The position numbers were made by a program, and so were the translations under genes. Below the pieces are notes generated by a model that did no database searches, was not told the origin of the DNA, and saw only the letters and a list, made by a program, of their open reading frames with translations. A stretch of DNA of 6,800 bases from Deltaproteobacteria bacterium (GTDB taxonomy: Bacteria; Desulfobacterota; Desulfuromonadia; Desulfuromonadales; Geothermobacteraceae): contig RFIO01000012.1 in the NCBI GenBank assembly GCA_003695205.1, positions 1 through 6,800 of the forward strand, given 5' to 3'. Each line of letters starts with the position of its first letter. The stretch's first letter is position 1. Of this stretch, positions 1-6,641 are shown one piece after another.

Positions 1-35
1 CCCTTGCCGGCCTGATCAAACGCAAGCGCAGCCAT
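1..35 (-). CDS. Start of a further gene (3' end outside the window)
   Basis: An ATG at 35 on the minus strand is preceded by GGGAGG at 46-41 with a five-base spacer, the best ribosome-binding site in this end of the window. It opens a frame MAALAFDQAGKG that runs off the edge. Eleven full codons are too few to assign a family, and there is no signal-peptide character, unlike the genes before it. It lies 78 bases beyond the stop of the beta-helix lipoprotein gene on the same strand, so it may continue the operon or begin a new unit. The alternative is that this is a chance ATG, but the Shine-Dalgarno spacing makes a real gene more likely. Confidence 0.5.
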   Translation of the reverse strand, partial: MAALAFDQAGK

Positions 36-40
36 ACCAA

Positions 41-46
41 CCTCCC
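41..46 (-). promoter_or_regulatory. Ribosome-binding site of the downstream partial gene
   Basis: GGGAGG on the minus strand, five bases before the ATG at 35. It is the main evidence that a gene begins there. Confidence 0.55.
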
Positions 47-81
47 GAAGGAAAACGATCAGACAAAGGCAGAACGGATTC

Positions 82-109
82 AGGATAGCAGAGGGTCGGA
101 GAATTGCCA
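82..109 (-). promoter_or_regulatory. Weak possible sigma-70-like promoter for the downstream gene
   Basis: On the minus strand TGGCAA (109-104) and TATCCT (87-82) are separated by 16 bases. The -10 element matches the consensus at four of six positions and the -35 element at only three of six. The site lies just after the stop of the beta-helix lipoprotein gene and about 47 bases before the ATG at 35, a suitable position. Matches this weak occur by chance, so this is only a candidate. Confidence 0.2.
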
Positions 110-113
110 GTGC

Positions 114-956
114 TCAGGGTGTCGGAAAAATCGGCCCTGACAGAGGTTCGGCCAGCACGGCGCGGCCCAGGGACGGATCACGCCGCCGGTCGAAGACCTC
201 CTCGGCCAGCCGGCCCCGGTCGGTGGTGCCCCACCAGTTGCGCGGGAAGGCGACATCCTGGCGCTGCTGCAGGCCGAACTTGACCTGGTAGCTGCGGCTG
301 CTTGTGATGTCGTTGCCGGTGACCAGCACATCACCGCGGCTGCGGGTGACGACGAACAGGCCGATGTCGTTGTCGTGGATACGGTTGCCCTTGACCACCC
401 CGCGCGAACGGCGCTCTTCGTAGCGCAGCCCGTGGCGGTTGTGATGAATGTCGTTGCCGGTCAACTCCAGGTTGACGGTGGAGAAGCGCACCCCGTCGAC
501 GTTGTGGCGGAACTCGCTGTCACGGATCAGCGCCTTGCAGAAGTGCACCTGGATGCCGCTGTAGGCGTATTCGGACACCAGATGTGCCACCCGCACCTTT
601 TTGGCGAAGTCGCAGTAGAGGTATTTCCAGTCGGCCGGTTTCGGCTGGGATGCGGCGCTGGTCAACAGAATGGGCGCCTCGGCGGTTCCTTCGGCCACCA
701 GCTCACCCTCGACATAGATTTCGCCGTCGCCGATGCCGTCACCATCCCGGTCGAATCGCTCGAAGAGCACCCTGGTGCCCGGCAAAATGGTCAGGCGCGC
801 CCCTTTTTTCACCGTCACCACGCCGGCAATGCGCACCACACCGCTCCAGACGGTATCGGTCGCCAGGGCGGTATCGCCATAGCTGACAGAGGAAGGACGA
901 TGCAGACAGCCCGCAAGCAGGAGCGCCAGCAGGAACGGGACGAGACGGCGCGTCAT
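114..956 (-). CDS. Beta-helix lipoprotein with a Ca-binding-like Asp loop
   Basis: The product is 280 residues and the shortest of the three beta-helix paralogues. The lipobox LAGC places the acylated Cys at 17, and Leu at +2 is compatible with the outer membrane. The capping region has DTVWSGVVRI and ILPGTRVLF, echoing DTVWRGELSF and EPGSRIRF of 4381-5583. Residues 69-77 read DRDGDGIGD, the D-x-D-x-D-G spacing of calcium-binding loops, which the two longer paralogues lack. About four or five coils follow (134-230), with GN-x-I and HDN-x-IG turns, then NWWG at 240-243 and a proline-rich end (EPLSGPIFPTP). The charged block before NWWG is much shorter here. Start ATG 956 has GGAG five bases upstream and sits two bases after the previous stop. 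It is probably a surface- or periplasm-exposed anchor of the set; the partner is unknown. Confidence 0.88.
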   Translation of the reverse strand: MTRRLVPFLLALLLAGCLHRPSSVSYGDTALATDTVWSGVVRIAGVVTVKKGARLTILPGTRVLFERFDRDGDGIGDGEIYVEGELVAEGTAEAPILLTSAASQPKPADWKYLYCDFAKKVRVAHLVSEYAYSGIQVHFCKALIRDSEFRHNVDGVRFSTVNLELTGNDIHHNRHGLRYEERRSRGVVKGNRIHDNDIGLFVVTRSRGDVLVTGNDITSSRSYQVKFGLQQRQDVAFPRNWWGTTDRGRLAEEVFDRRRDPSLGRAVLAEPLSGPIFPTP

Positions 957-958
957 GG

Positions 959-1993
959 CTACTCCAGGGTCACCGGTTCGACCCGGATGTCGACACCGTC
1001 AAGGCGCTGGTTATTGTCCAGTTGCAGGCCGTGATCGGCCCGCCCCTCAAACATGCCGAACAGTTCGCCCGGGGCCGGTGAATCGCCGTACAGCTCGCGC
1101 GCCCCGATGTACCAGGTGCCGCCGGCGGGCAGGTCGAGCCGGTAGCGGCCATCGGCACCGGTCGGCTGCGACAGCGCCGCCGGTCGCTGGTGCCCGATCA
1201 CCCGGTCTTTGTAGGCGAAGACATGGACGCCGGCCACGGGACGCCCCTCGATATCGAGAACCCGCCCCTCGACCCGGGTGTCGCTCGGCGCGCCGATGGT
1301 CTCCCGGCTCCCCTCGGACTGCTGTTTCTCCACCAGCGTCACCTCGACCTCTACCAGGCGACCGGCCTTAAGACGCAGCGGATTGCCGTGGAAGAAGCCG
1401 ATGCGGTCGCCGCTGCGCACCGGCCCGACCCGGGCGCCGTCCCGGCGCCAGCGCGCCACCAGGTAGTAGTCGCTTTCGGGCAGGTTGTCGAAATAGAAAC
1501 GGCCGTCGGGACCGGTCGGCGGTGCCATGCGGTAGCCCTGCCCCTTGAGCCCTTCGCCGGTATCGAGATAGAGGGAGACCGCGGCATCCGCCACGGGTTG
1601 GCCGTCGAACAGCACGACCCCTTCCAGGCCGGCGCTGTAGTCGTCATCGTAGGAACGCGCCACCGCTTCACGAACCGGGAAGAGCTGCATGCCGATCCAG
1701 ACCGGCCCTTCGGCAACGCGGATCGGGTTGCGGCCGGAGAAACCGAACTGACCGCCGTCGTCACTGGCGGCGAACAGGGCGTAGTTTCCGGGATCAAGCT
1801 CCAACCGGTAGCGACCGTCGGCGCCGGTTCGCGTCGTTCCGGCCACGGGCGCCCGGGGGCTGAGATCGTGATGAGCCGTGACCCGGATGCCAGCTGCCGG
1901 GCCGTCGGCGGTCACCACCCGCCCCTCGACCAGTGCCGCCGGGGCGGCAACCGGAAGCAGCAGCATCAGCAGGATGGCTGCAAGAGTTCTCAC
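959..1993 (-). CDS. Secreted protein with three carboxypeptidase-regulatory-like domains (GTG start)
   Basis: The product is 344 residues, the same length as the paralogue at 3350-4384. It starts at GTG 1993, overlapping the preceding stop (GTGA), with GGAGGTGA six bases upstream. The signal peptide is MRTLAAILLMLLLPVAAPA, with cleavage near residue 19 and no lipobox. Repeats are at about 21-106, 122-222 and 239-344. An acidic linker (RSYDDDYS) separates the first two and a Gln/Glu/Ser-rich one the last two. The second repeat has ARWRRDGARVGPV and FFHGNPLRL, closely matching ARKRQAGGRYGPV and YYYGNPVHI of the paralogue. The third has PVAGVHVFAY, GGTWYIGAR, PGELFG and ADHG. The first repeat is the shortest and most divergent, having lost most of the GD-x-F region. 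The stop is two bases before the next start. No catalytic residues are recognisable, so the function is inferred only as structural or binding. Confidence 0.88.
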   Translation of the reverse strand: MRTLAAILLMLLLPVAAPAALVEGRVVTADGPAAGIRVTAHHDLSPRAPVAGTTRTGADGRYRLELDPGNYALFAASDDGGQFGFSGRNPIRVAEGPVWIGMQLFPVREAVARSYDDDYSAGLEGVVLFDGQPVADAAVSLYLDTGEGLKGQGYRMAPPTGPDGRFYFDNLPESDYYLVARWRRDGARVGPVRSGDRIGFFHGNPLRLKAGRLVEVEVTLVEKQQSEGSRETIGAPSDTRVEGRVLDIEGRPVAGVHVFAYKDRVIGHQRPAALSQPTGADGRYRLDLPAGGTWYIGARELYGDSPAPGELFGMFEGRADHGLQLDNNQRLDGVDIRVEPVTLE

Positions 1994-3375
1994 TGCGCCT
2001 CACCTCCGTCGGCACGCGGCCCGGTCCCGTCGACCGGGCCGTCGAGCACAGGCTGGAACACCACCCGGTCGAGGCGGTAGGCTTCGTCACCGAATCCTTC
2101 GTAGACCACCGTCGGCTGGTCGTGGGCATCCCAGAAAAGCGGGTCGTTGGCGTCCTCCTCGGCGGCTCGCAGCCGCTCACTCGCCTCACCCCACCAGTTG
2201 CCGGAAACATCGACCCGGTCGACGAACTCGGTCGGTGCCTGGGCCAGCATTTCGTTGCGGCTTTTCCGCTGGCGTGCCTGCTGCATCACCAGGGCCTTGG
2301 AGCCGGAGCGCTTTTCCCAGTCGGCACTCTGGTAGATACCGAGCCGCACCCCCTCGCCGTTTTTGAGAAAATTGTTGTCGCGCACCTCCGGATAGGAAGA
2401 GTAGTCGCAGAACAGGGCAAGCTGGTTGCCTTCCACCTGGTTGCGGCGCAGCCTGGGATTCGACTTGCGGTAGTTGTAGATGGCGGTACCGTTGCCCCGG
2501 AACAGGTTGTGCTCCACAAGCGGCGAACCGTACTGGTCGTTGCGCAGGGCCACCTTGTTGCCGGTAAAGCTGTTGTCGGCAACAAGCGGGAAGGAAAAGG
2601 CGTAGTTGACCAGGCCGCTTTCGTTGTTCTCGAACCGGTTGCCGGTAACTTTGGGCGTGTTGCGGGTCTGGTTGCAGAAGAGACCGACTTGGTTGCCGGC
2701 AAAGAGGTTGCCGGTGATGTCGCCGGCATAGGGCTGTTGCAGGGCGACACCGGTATGACCGTCGACAAACCGGTTGCCGCGAATCGGGCCGCGGCTGCCG
2801 TGACCGGCGCGCAGTCCCGCCTCCTGCTGGCCGGAGAAATCGTTGTCGACCACCTCGGGAGTCGACTTCATCTCGGCGACGACAGCAAAGTTCCCCCTCT
2901 TGAATCGGTTGGCTCGAATGACGGCCGGGCTTTCGCGCACCAGGTGGATGGCGGTGGCGCAGTTCTCGAACCGGCTCTGCTCCACCCTGAGCCTCGATCC
3001 GTAGCTGGCGATGGCCCGTTCGGCCCCGGCAAAGCGCGCCTGACGGATCACCGCCTCGCCGGCGACCTCCATCAATTCGATCCCCTGCCAGCCTTCAGGA
3101 GTGGCAAAGACCACCGGCCGCTCTTCGGTCCCCTCAATCCTGAGGATCCCCCGGACCACCAGCCTGGCCTGCGGGCTGCGCGCCGAGATGCGGGTTCCGG
3201 CGGCGATGGTCAGGCTGGCATCAGGGGGGACGGTCACGGTTTCGGCGAGTTCGACCTCCCCCTGCCAGCTGCTGTGACCGAGCAGCGTGCCGGAATAGCA
3301 CAGCGCTGAAGCCCATGCGGGCATCAGGATGAGCAGACAGAGCGCGACGCTAGCGCGCAGTAACCGGGCGGACAT
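1990..3375 (-). CDS. Secreted right-handed parallel beta-helix repeat protein, longest of the three
   Basis: The product is 461 residues. The signal peptide spans about 1-24 (cleavage after WASA); the later Cys26 is not in a lipobox because Leu precedes it. An N-terminal region (about 36-105) with TVTVPPDASLTIAAGTRI and GTEERPVVF is the usual start of secreted beta-helix proteins. Roughly eleven coils of 22-23 residues run from about 107 to 349, with repeated GNRF-x-[DN]-[GN] or DN-x-F turns and G-[LV]-x strand starts. Then comes a charged segment (350-391), NWWG (393-396), and a closing RLDRVVFQPV strand. The last coil and charged segment (YSSYP, YQSADWEKR) match the paralogue at 4381-5583. 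Start ATG 3375 lies inside the previous gene (26-base overlap) but has an extended GGAGGAGGTGG sequence upstream, supporting it. A scaffold or polysaccharide-binding role is inferred. Confidence 0.88.
   Translation of the reverse strand: MSARLLRASVALCLLILMPAWASALCYSGTLLGHSSWQGEVELAETVTVPPDASLTIAAGTRISARSPQARLVVRGILRIEGTEERPVVFATPEGWQGIELMEVAGEAVIRQARFAGAERAIASYGSRLRVEQSRFENCATAIHLVRESPAVIRANRFKRGNFAVVAEMKSTPEVVDNDFSGQQEAGLRAGHGSRGPIRGNRFVDGHTGVALQQPYAGDITGNLFAGNQVGLFCNQTRNTPKVTGNRFENNESGLVNYAFSFPLVADNSFTGNKVALRNDQYGSPLVEHNLFRGNGTAIYNYRKSNPRLRRNQVEGNQLALFCDYSSYPEVRDNNFLKNGEGVRLGIYQSADWEKRSGSKALVMQQARQRKSRNEMLAQAPTEFVDRVDVSGNWWGEASERLRAAEEDANDPLFWDAHDQPTVVYEGFGDEAYRLDRVVFQPVLDGPVDGTGPRADGGEAQ
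2000..2007 (-). promoter_or_regulatory. Near-perfect ribosome-binding site for the GTG start at 1993
   Basis: GGAGGTGA on the minus strand, six bases before GTG 1993, is a full match to the 16S anti-Shine-Dalgarno core. It compensates for the weaker GTG codon and fixes this start. Confidence 0.7.
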
Positions 3376-4384
3376 GGATTTCCACCTCCTCCAGGGTCTG
3401 GCCGGACTTCAGGGCGACCCCGTGGTCGCCGCTGCCGCGGTACTTGCCGTAGAGTTCCCCTTCGGCCGCCGGACCGCCGAAGGATTTTCGCGCCAGAAGA
3501 TACCATCGGCCGGCGGGCAGACGCAGGCTGAAGGTACCGTCCGCGGCACTGGCCTCGGAAAAATGGCGCGGCGTGCCGGTCATCTCCGGCCGGTCATAGG
3601 CGAACACGTGCAGGCCGGCGACGCCCTTGCCATCCGGACCGATAATCCGGCCGTTCACCCCGTGGAAGGGGACCTCCTCCCCCTGCTCCAGGTTGGAAAG
3701 CCGGGTGATGGTTTCCAGGCGAACGTGGCGGATGGTGCCGGGCTCGATATGGACCGGATTGCCGTAGTAGTAATTGAACCAGTCGCCGATGGCCACGGGG
3801 CCGTAGCGGCCGCCGGCCTGGCGCTTGCGGGCCATCAGGAAGTAGTCTCCGGGCGGCAGACGCAACCGGAAATGTCCCTTTTCCACCGGCAGGATGTTGT
3901 AGGCCGGGCCCTTGAAACCACTGCGCGCGTCCCGGTAGACGTAGAGATAGACCTTCTCCAGCGGCTGGTCCTGGTAGCTGATCTCCCCTTCGATTCCCGA
4001 GGCGCGCCCCTTGCGGGCCGGCTTCTCGTCCGGCACCCGGATCAGGTTGAAGCCGACGTTGGTCATATGCCCCTCGGCCACCTCCACCGGCGAACCGCTG
4101 TAATAGCAGAAATAGTCCCCCGGTTTCGGCTGGCCGGTAAAGGAACGGGCCACCATGACGTAGCGACCCGGCGGCAGGGCCAGGCTCCAGGTGCCATCGA
4201 GCGCGGTCGGTTCCGAGACCGCCACCGGTCGGCCGGCAACCAGGTCATCGACCGAGCGGTAGGCGGAGATTTTCACGCCGGGGACCAGTTCGCCGCGCCA
4301 GGCGACGCGGCCCTTCGCCCCGGTCGCCGCCAGGGCCGGGACGGCCGCCAGCAGCATCAGAAAAAGGAACAGCCATCGTTTCAT
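3350..4384 (-). CDS. Secreted protein with three carboxypeptidase-regulatory-like domains
   Basis: The product is 344 residues with a Sec signal peptide (basic MKR, hydrophobic core, likely cleavage after VPALA at residue 19) and no lipobox Cys. Three beta-sandwich repeats lie at about 23-115, 130-224 and 243-344, separated by charged linkers. Each carries an [LR]-LPPG-x-Y-type turn followed by an [AV]-AR stretch; repeats one and two also have PGDYF/IGDWF, a Tyr-rich stretch and a G-[SN]-PV turn. The third has GVAGLHVFAY, GRWYLLARKSFGGP, EGELYG and GDHG, matching the third repeats of 5580-6641 and 959-1993. It is a paralogue of both but, unlike the first, is predicted soluble or loosely attached. 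Start ATG 4384 overlaps the upstream stop (ATGA), with GGAGGT five bases upstream. Its own stop, TAG, lies 25 bases inside the next gene. No enzyme motif is visible; a structural or ligand-binding role is inferred. Confidence 0.88.
   Translation of the reverse strand: MKRWLFLFLMLLAAVPALAATGAKGRVAWRGELVPGVKISAYRSVDDLVAGRPVAVSEPTALDGTWSLALPPGRYVMVARSFTGQPKPGDYFCYYSGSPVEVAEGHMTNVGFNLIRVPDEKPARKGRASGIEGEISYQDQPLEKVYLYVYRDARSGFKGPAYNILPVEKGHFRLRLPPGDYFLMARKRQAGGRYGPVAIGDWFNYYYGNPVHIEPGTIRHVRLETITRLSNLEQGEEVPFHGVNGRIIGPDGKGVAGLHVFAYDRPEMTGTPRHFSEASAADGTFSLRLPAGRWYLLARKSFGGPAAEGELYGKYRGSGDHGVALKSGQTLEEVEIHVRPVTAR
3382..3392 (-). promoter_or_regulatory. Extended ribosome-binding site inside the preceding gene
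   Basis: GGAGGAGGTGG on the minus strand lies within the end of the gene at 3350-4384 and six to eight bases before ATG 3375. It supports the 26-base gene overlap and could allow independent ribosome loading on the longest beta-helix gene. Confidence 0.65.
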
Positions 4385-5583
4385 GGATTACCTCCGGCGT
4401 CGGCCTTGAAGGGCACCGGTTCGCCGCGCCAGGGCGCGAACCGGACTCGATCGAGAGGCCAGTTCTGCCCGCCCTCCTCGAAGGTCGCCTGGTCCCGGCC
4501 GTCGTGGATGAAATCGGGGTTGCCGTCCGCGCCCAGGTCGACAAGACGGCGCGTTGCCTCATCCCCCCACCAGTTGTCGCGGGCGTCGATGAAACCCTCG
4601 CGGACCGCGGCCCGGCGTTCGCTCTCGCCGACTGTCTGTCGAGGTCGGGAACCGAAGGCCCCCCGGCCGCTCTCCTGCCGGCGCGCCGCCTCCCCCTTCT
4701 GGCGCTCCCAGGCGATCGACTGGTATTCCAGCCTGATCGCCAGCCTGTTGTCGGCCAGGTCATTGCCGTGCAGCACCGGGTAGCTCGAATAGGCCACCAG
4801 GACTCCGATCTCGTTGTCACGGATGCGGTTGCCCGCAACCTGCGGATCGGACCTGCGGTAGCAGTAAAGACCGACCCTGTTGCCGCTGATCTCGTTGCCG
4901 ACCAGGCGCGGGCGGGCGGCGCGGTCGACCATGACCCCGGTGTCGTTGCCGGTCAGGCAATTGCCTTCAATGACGGGATCGCTGCCGTAGTGCGACAGCA
5001 TCAGGGCGACCTTTTCGTCCCTGAAGGTGTTGCCGGCAAATCGCCGCGGTTTCGACTTGTAGATATAGGCGCCATAGCGTCCGTTGGCCTCGAAGGTACA
5101 GTCGACCACCCCGGCTGTGGCGCCGTCCTTGAGCATCAGCCCGACCCGGCTGTTGCGGAGCAGCCGGCAGCCACTGACGGTGGCGTCGGTCTTGCGCACC
5201 AGCTCGATGCCGATGCGGTTGTTCTCGACCGTCAGCCCCTCCAGCCGGGGGGCGCCGCTCTCGACCCGAACACCGGTGGCCGCGCCGCTGACGCGGCAGT
5301 CGGCCAGCAGCGAATCGACACCGACGCCGCGCAGCACCAGGCCGGTCCAGGCCGCGCCGGAAAATTCGGCCTCGCGCGCGTGGACGCGTCCCAGCACCGT
5401 CAGCCCGGAGCCCTGAAAACGGATGCGGCTGCCCGGCTCAACGCGCAGGGTCACACCGGCCGGGACTTCGACCGGCTCGGAGAAGCTGAGTTCCCCCCGC
5501 CAGACCGTATCCCGGTCGAGCACCAGGGCCCGCGCCGGCACAAGAGTGAGCAGCAGAAACAGGATCGTCAGCAGTCCTCTCAC
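4381..5583 (-). CDS. Secreted right-handed parallel beta-helix repeat protein (GTG start)
   Basis: I place the start at GTG 5583, giving 400 residues. It puts a clean signal peptide at the N-terminus (MRGLLTILFLLLTLVPARA, cleavage after residue 19), overlaps the preceding stop as GTGA, and has GGGAGG four bases upstream. Starting further upstream would add an Arg/Gly-rich leader with no signal character. A capping region (about 26-90) contains DTVWRGELSF and an EPGSRIRF turn. About eight coils of 22-23 residues follow at 103-287, each with a G-[VIL]-x-[VL] strand and a GN-x-[IF]-x-[DG]-N turn. A charged segment (288-336), the motif NWWG (337-340) and a closing DRVRFAPW strand complete it. Beta-helix proteins of this type bind or modify polysaccharides or act as scaffolds. 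I see no lyase or epimerase residues that would fix an activity. It is paralogous to 1990-3375. Confidence 0.88.
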   Translation of the reverse strand: MRGLLTILFLLLTLVPARALVLDRDTVWRGELSFSEPVEVPAGVTLRVEPGSRIRFQGSGLTVLGRVHAREAEFSGAAWTGLVLRGVGVDSLLADCRVSGAATGVRVESGAPRLEGLTVENNRIGIELVRKTDATVSGCRLLRNSRVGLMLKDGATAGVVDCTFEANGRYGAYIYKSKPRRFAGNTFRDEKVALMLSHYGSDPVIEGNCLTGNDTGVMVDRAARPRLVGNEISGNRVGLYCYRRSDPQVAGNRIRDNEIGVLVAYSSYPVLHGNDLADNRLAIRLEYQSIAWERQKGEAARRQESGRGAFGSRPRQTVGESERRAAVREGFIDARDNWWGDEATRRLVDLGADGNPDFIHDGRDQATFEEGGQNWPLDRVRFAPWRGEPVPFKADAGGNP

Positions 5584-6641
5584 CAGACCTCCCGCACCTC
5601 GAAATCGCCCAGGTCGAGCACCTGGCCGTCCGGCACCTCGACGTGGTGGTCGGCATTCCCCTCCCAGGTGCCGACCCATTCACCAGGCTCCAGCGGCCCG
5701 CCGAAGGCGCTGCGCGCCCCCAGGTACCATGTGCCGCCCCTGACCAGGTTGAGACGGAAGCGGCCATCGCCGCCGCTCGGATCGGAAATATGCACCGGCT
5801 TGCCGACCATGCGGCTGTCGAGGTAGGCGAAGACCCGCACACCGGCGACCGGCGTCCCCTCGCTGTCGCGCAGCCGGCCGGTCAGGGCGGTACCGGTGTC
5901 GGCAAAATGTCCCTCCGCCTGTTTCTGCCGGTAGCGTTCTTCGCTCACCCGCTTCAGGGCGATCTCACCGTAGTCGATGCGCTCGCCGGATCGCAGGGTG
6001 ACCGGACCAAAGCTGGCGTTCAGGTCACCGGGGCGGGGGACACCGAAGCGCGACCCGTCGGCCCGCTTGCGCGCCGCCAGCCAGAAGGTGCCCGAGGGGA
6101 GATCGAGATGAAAGGCGCCGTCGGAACCGGTTTCGACCGCGGCGCCGTAGCCGGGGCCGACGCTGTTGAGCTCCCGGTCGGTATAGACGTAGACGAAGGC
6201 ATGCTTGACGCCGGCCCCCTCAAAAACCACCCGACCGTCCAGCCCCGTCCCCGGTTCCGGCACCAGCTGACCATCCCGGCCCATTTCGCGCAGACCGAAG
6301 GGGGCGACCTGCAGCAATCCCCTGTCGACCTGCACCGGGTTGGCCGGGCACTCGGCCATCAGCATCAGCGGCCGGCCGTCGGCCGTCTCCGTCCGTTTTT
6401 TGCCGATGATGAAATAGCGTCCGGGGGGCAGTTCAATGCGGTAGCGCCCCTCGTCATCGGTGCTGCCGACCGCGAAGGGCTGCACAGAGCGGTCCTTGTC
6501 CGCCTTGAGATAGATTTCCACGCTCGCCTGAGCCAGGGGTTCATTTCCCCGGAGCAGGGTACCGGCAACTCCGGACGGGCCCCCCTGGCGGCAGGCCGCC
6601 AGCAGCAGAACCGTAATCAGGATGGCAAACAGGCGCTTCAT
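5580..6641 (-). CDS. Lipoprotein with three carboxypeptidase-regulatory-like (transthyretin/Ig-like) domains
   Basis: The product is 353 residues. It starts MKRLFAILIT and has a lipobox LAAC with the acylated Cys at position 17, so it should be anchored in a membrane facing the periplasm or outside; Arg at +2 does not signal inner-membrane retention. Three similar beta-sandwich repeats follow at about 24-118, 133-230 and 252-353, each with the pattern dG-x-[FY]-x-[IL]-x-LPPG-x-[YF] seen in carboxypeptidase-regulatory-like domains. A charged linker, about 231-250, precedes the third repeat. The third repeat carries PVAGVRVFAY, GGTWYLGAR, PGE and DHH, which recur in the two paralogues at 3350-4384 and 959-1993. 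There is no peptidase active site, so the likely role is binding or structural. Start ATG has GAGG five bases upstream. Its stop overlaps the next gene as GTGA. Specific function is unknown. Confidence 0.88.
   Translation of the reverse strand: MKRLFAILITVLLLAACRQGGPSGVAGTLLRGNEPLAQASVEIYLKADKDRSVQPFAVGSTDDEGRYRIELPPGRYFIIGKKRTETADGRPLMLMAECPANPVQVDRGLLQVAPFGLREMGRDGQLVPEPGTGLDGRVVFEGAGVKHAFVYVYTDRELNSVGPGYGAAVETGSDGAFHLDLPSGTFWLAARKRADGSRFGVPRPGDLNASFGPVTLRSGERIDYGEIALKRVSEERYRQKQAEGHFADTGTALTGRLRDSEGTPVAGVRVFAYLDSRMVGKPVHISDPSGGDGRFRLNLVRGGTWYLGARSAFGGPLEPGEWVGTWEGNADHHVEVPDGQVLDLGDFEVREVW
5588..5593 (-). promoter_or_regulatory. Ribosome-binding site that supports the GTG start of the beta-helix gene at 5583
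   Basis: GGGAGG on the minus strand with a four-base spacer to GTG 5583. The spacing is short, but together with the GTGA overlap and the signal peptide beginning right after it, this start is preferred to any further upstream. Confidence 0.6.

Larger units (their letters stand above)
36..113 (-). other. 78-base intergenic gap with no clear terminator
   Basis: This is the only gap larger than two bases between genes. On the minus strand it holds the ribosome-binding site of the downstream gene. I see no stable hairpin followed by a T-run, so transcription may read through. Confidence 0.6.

Noticed and set aside
115..139. Possible terminator hairpin (CAGGG pairing with CCCTG)
   Set aside because: The stem is only five pairs with a 15-base loop, lies inside the coding end of the beta-helix lipoprotein gene and has no T-run after it.
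2540..2780. Recurrent GTTGCCGG words that look like a short DNA repeat array (also near 312, 451, 4940 and 5030)
   Set aside because: Spacing follows the 22-23-residue beta-helix coils, and the words encode the repeated Gly-Asn turn. Flanks differ, so this is protein repetition, not a CRISPR or tandem DNA repeat.
5584..5679. A longer N-terminus for the beta-helix protein at 4381-5583
   Set aside because: The extension is Arg/Gly-rich, overlaps the upstream gene by about 100 bases and would bury the signal peptide; the GTG at 5583 with GTGA overlap is the better start.
114..6641. Calling the beta-helix proteins NosD or the transthyretin-like ones carboxypeptidases or TonB-dependent receptors
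   Set aside because: No other nos gene is present and shared fold alone does not make NosD. The transthyretin-like proteins have no peptidase zinc site and no outer-membrane barrel or TonB plug.
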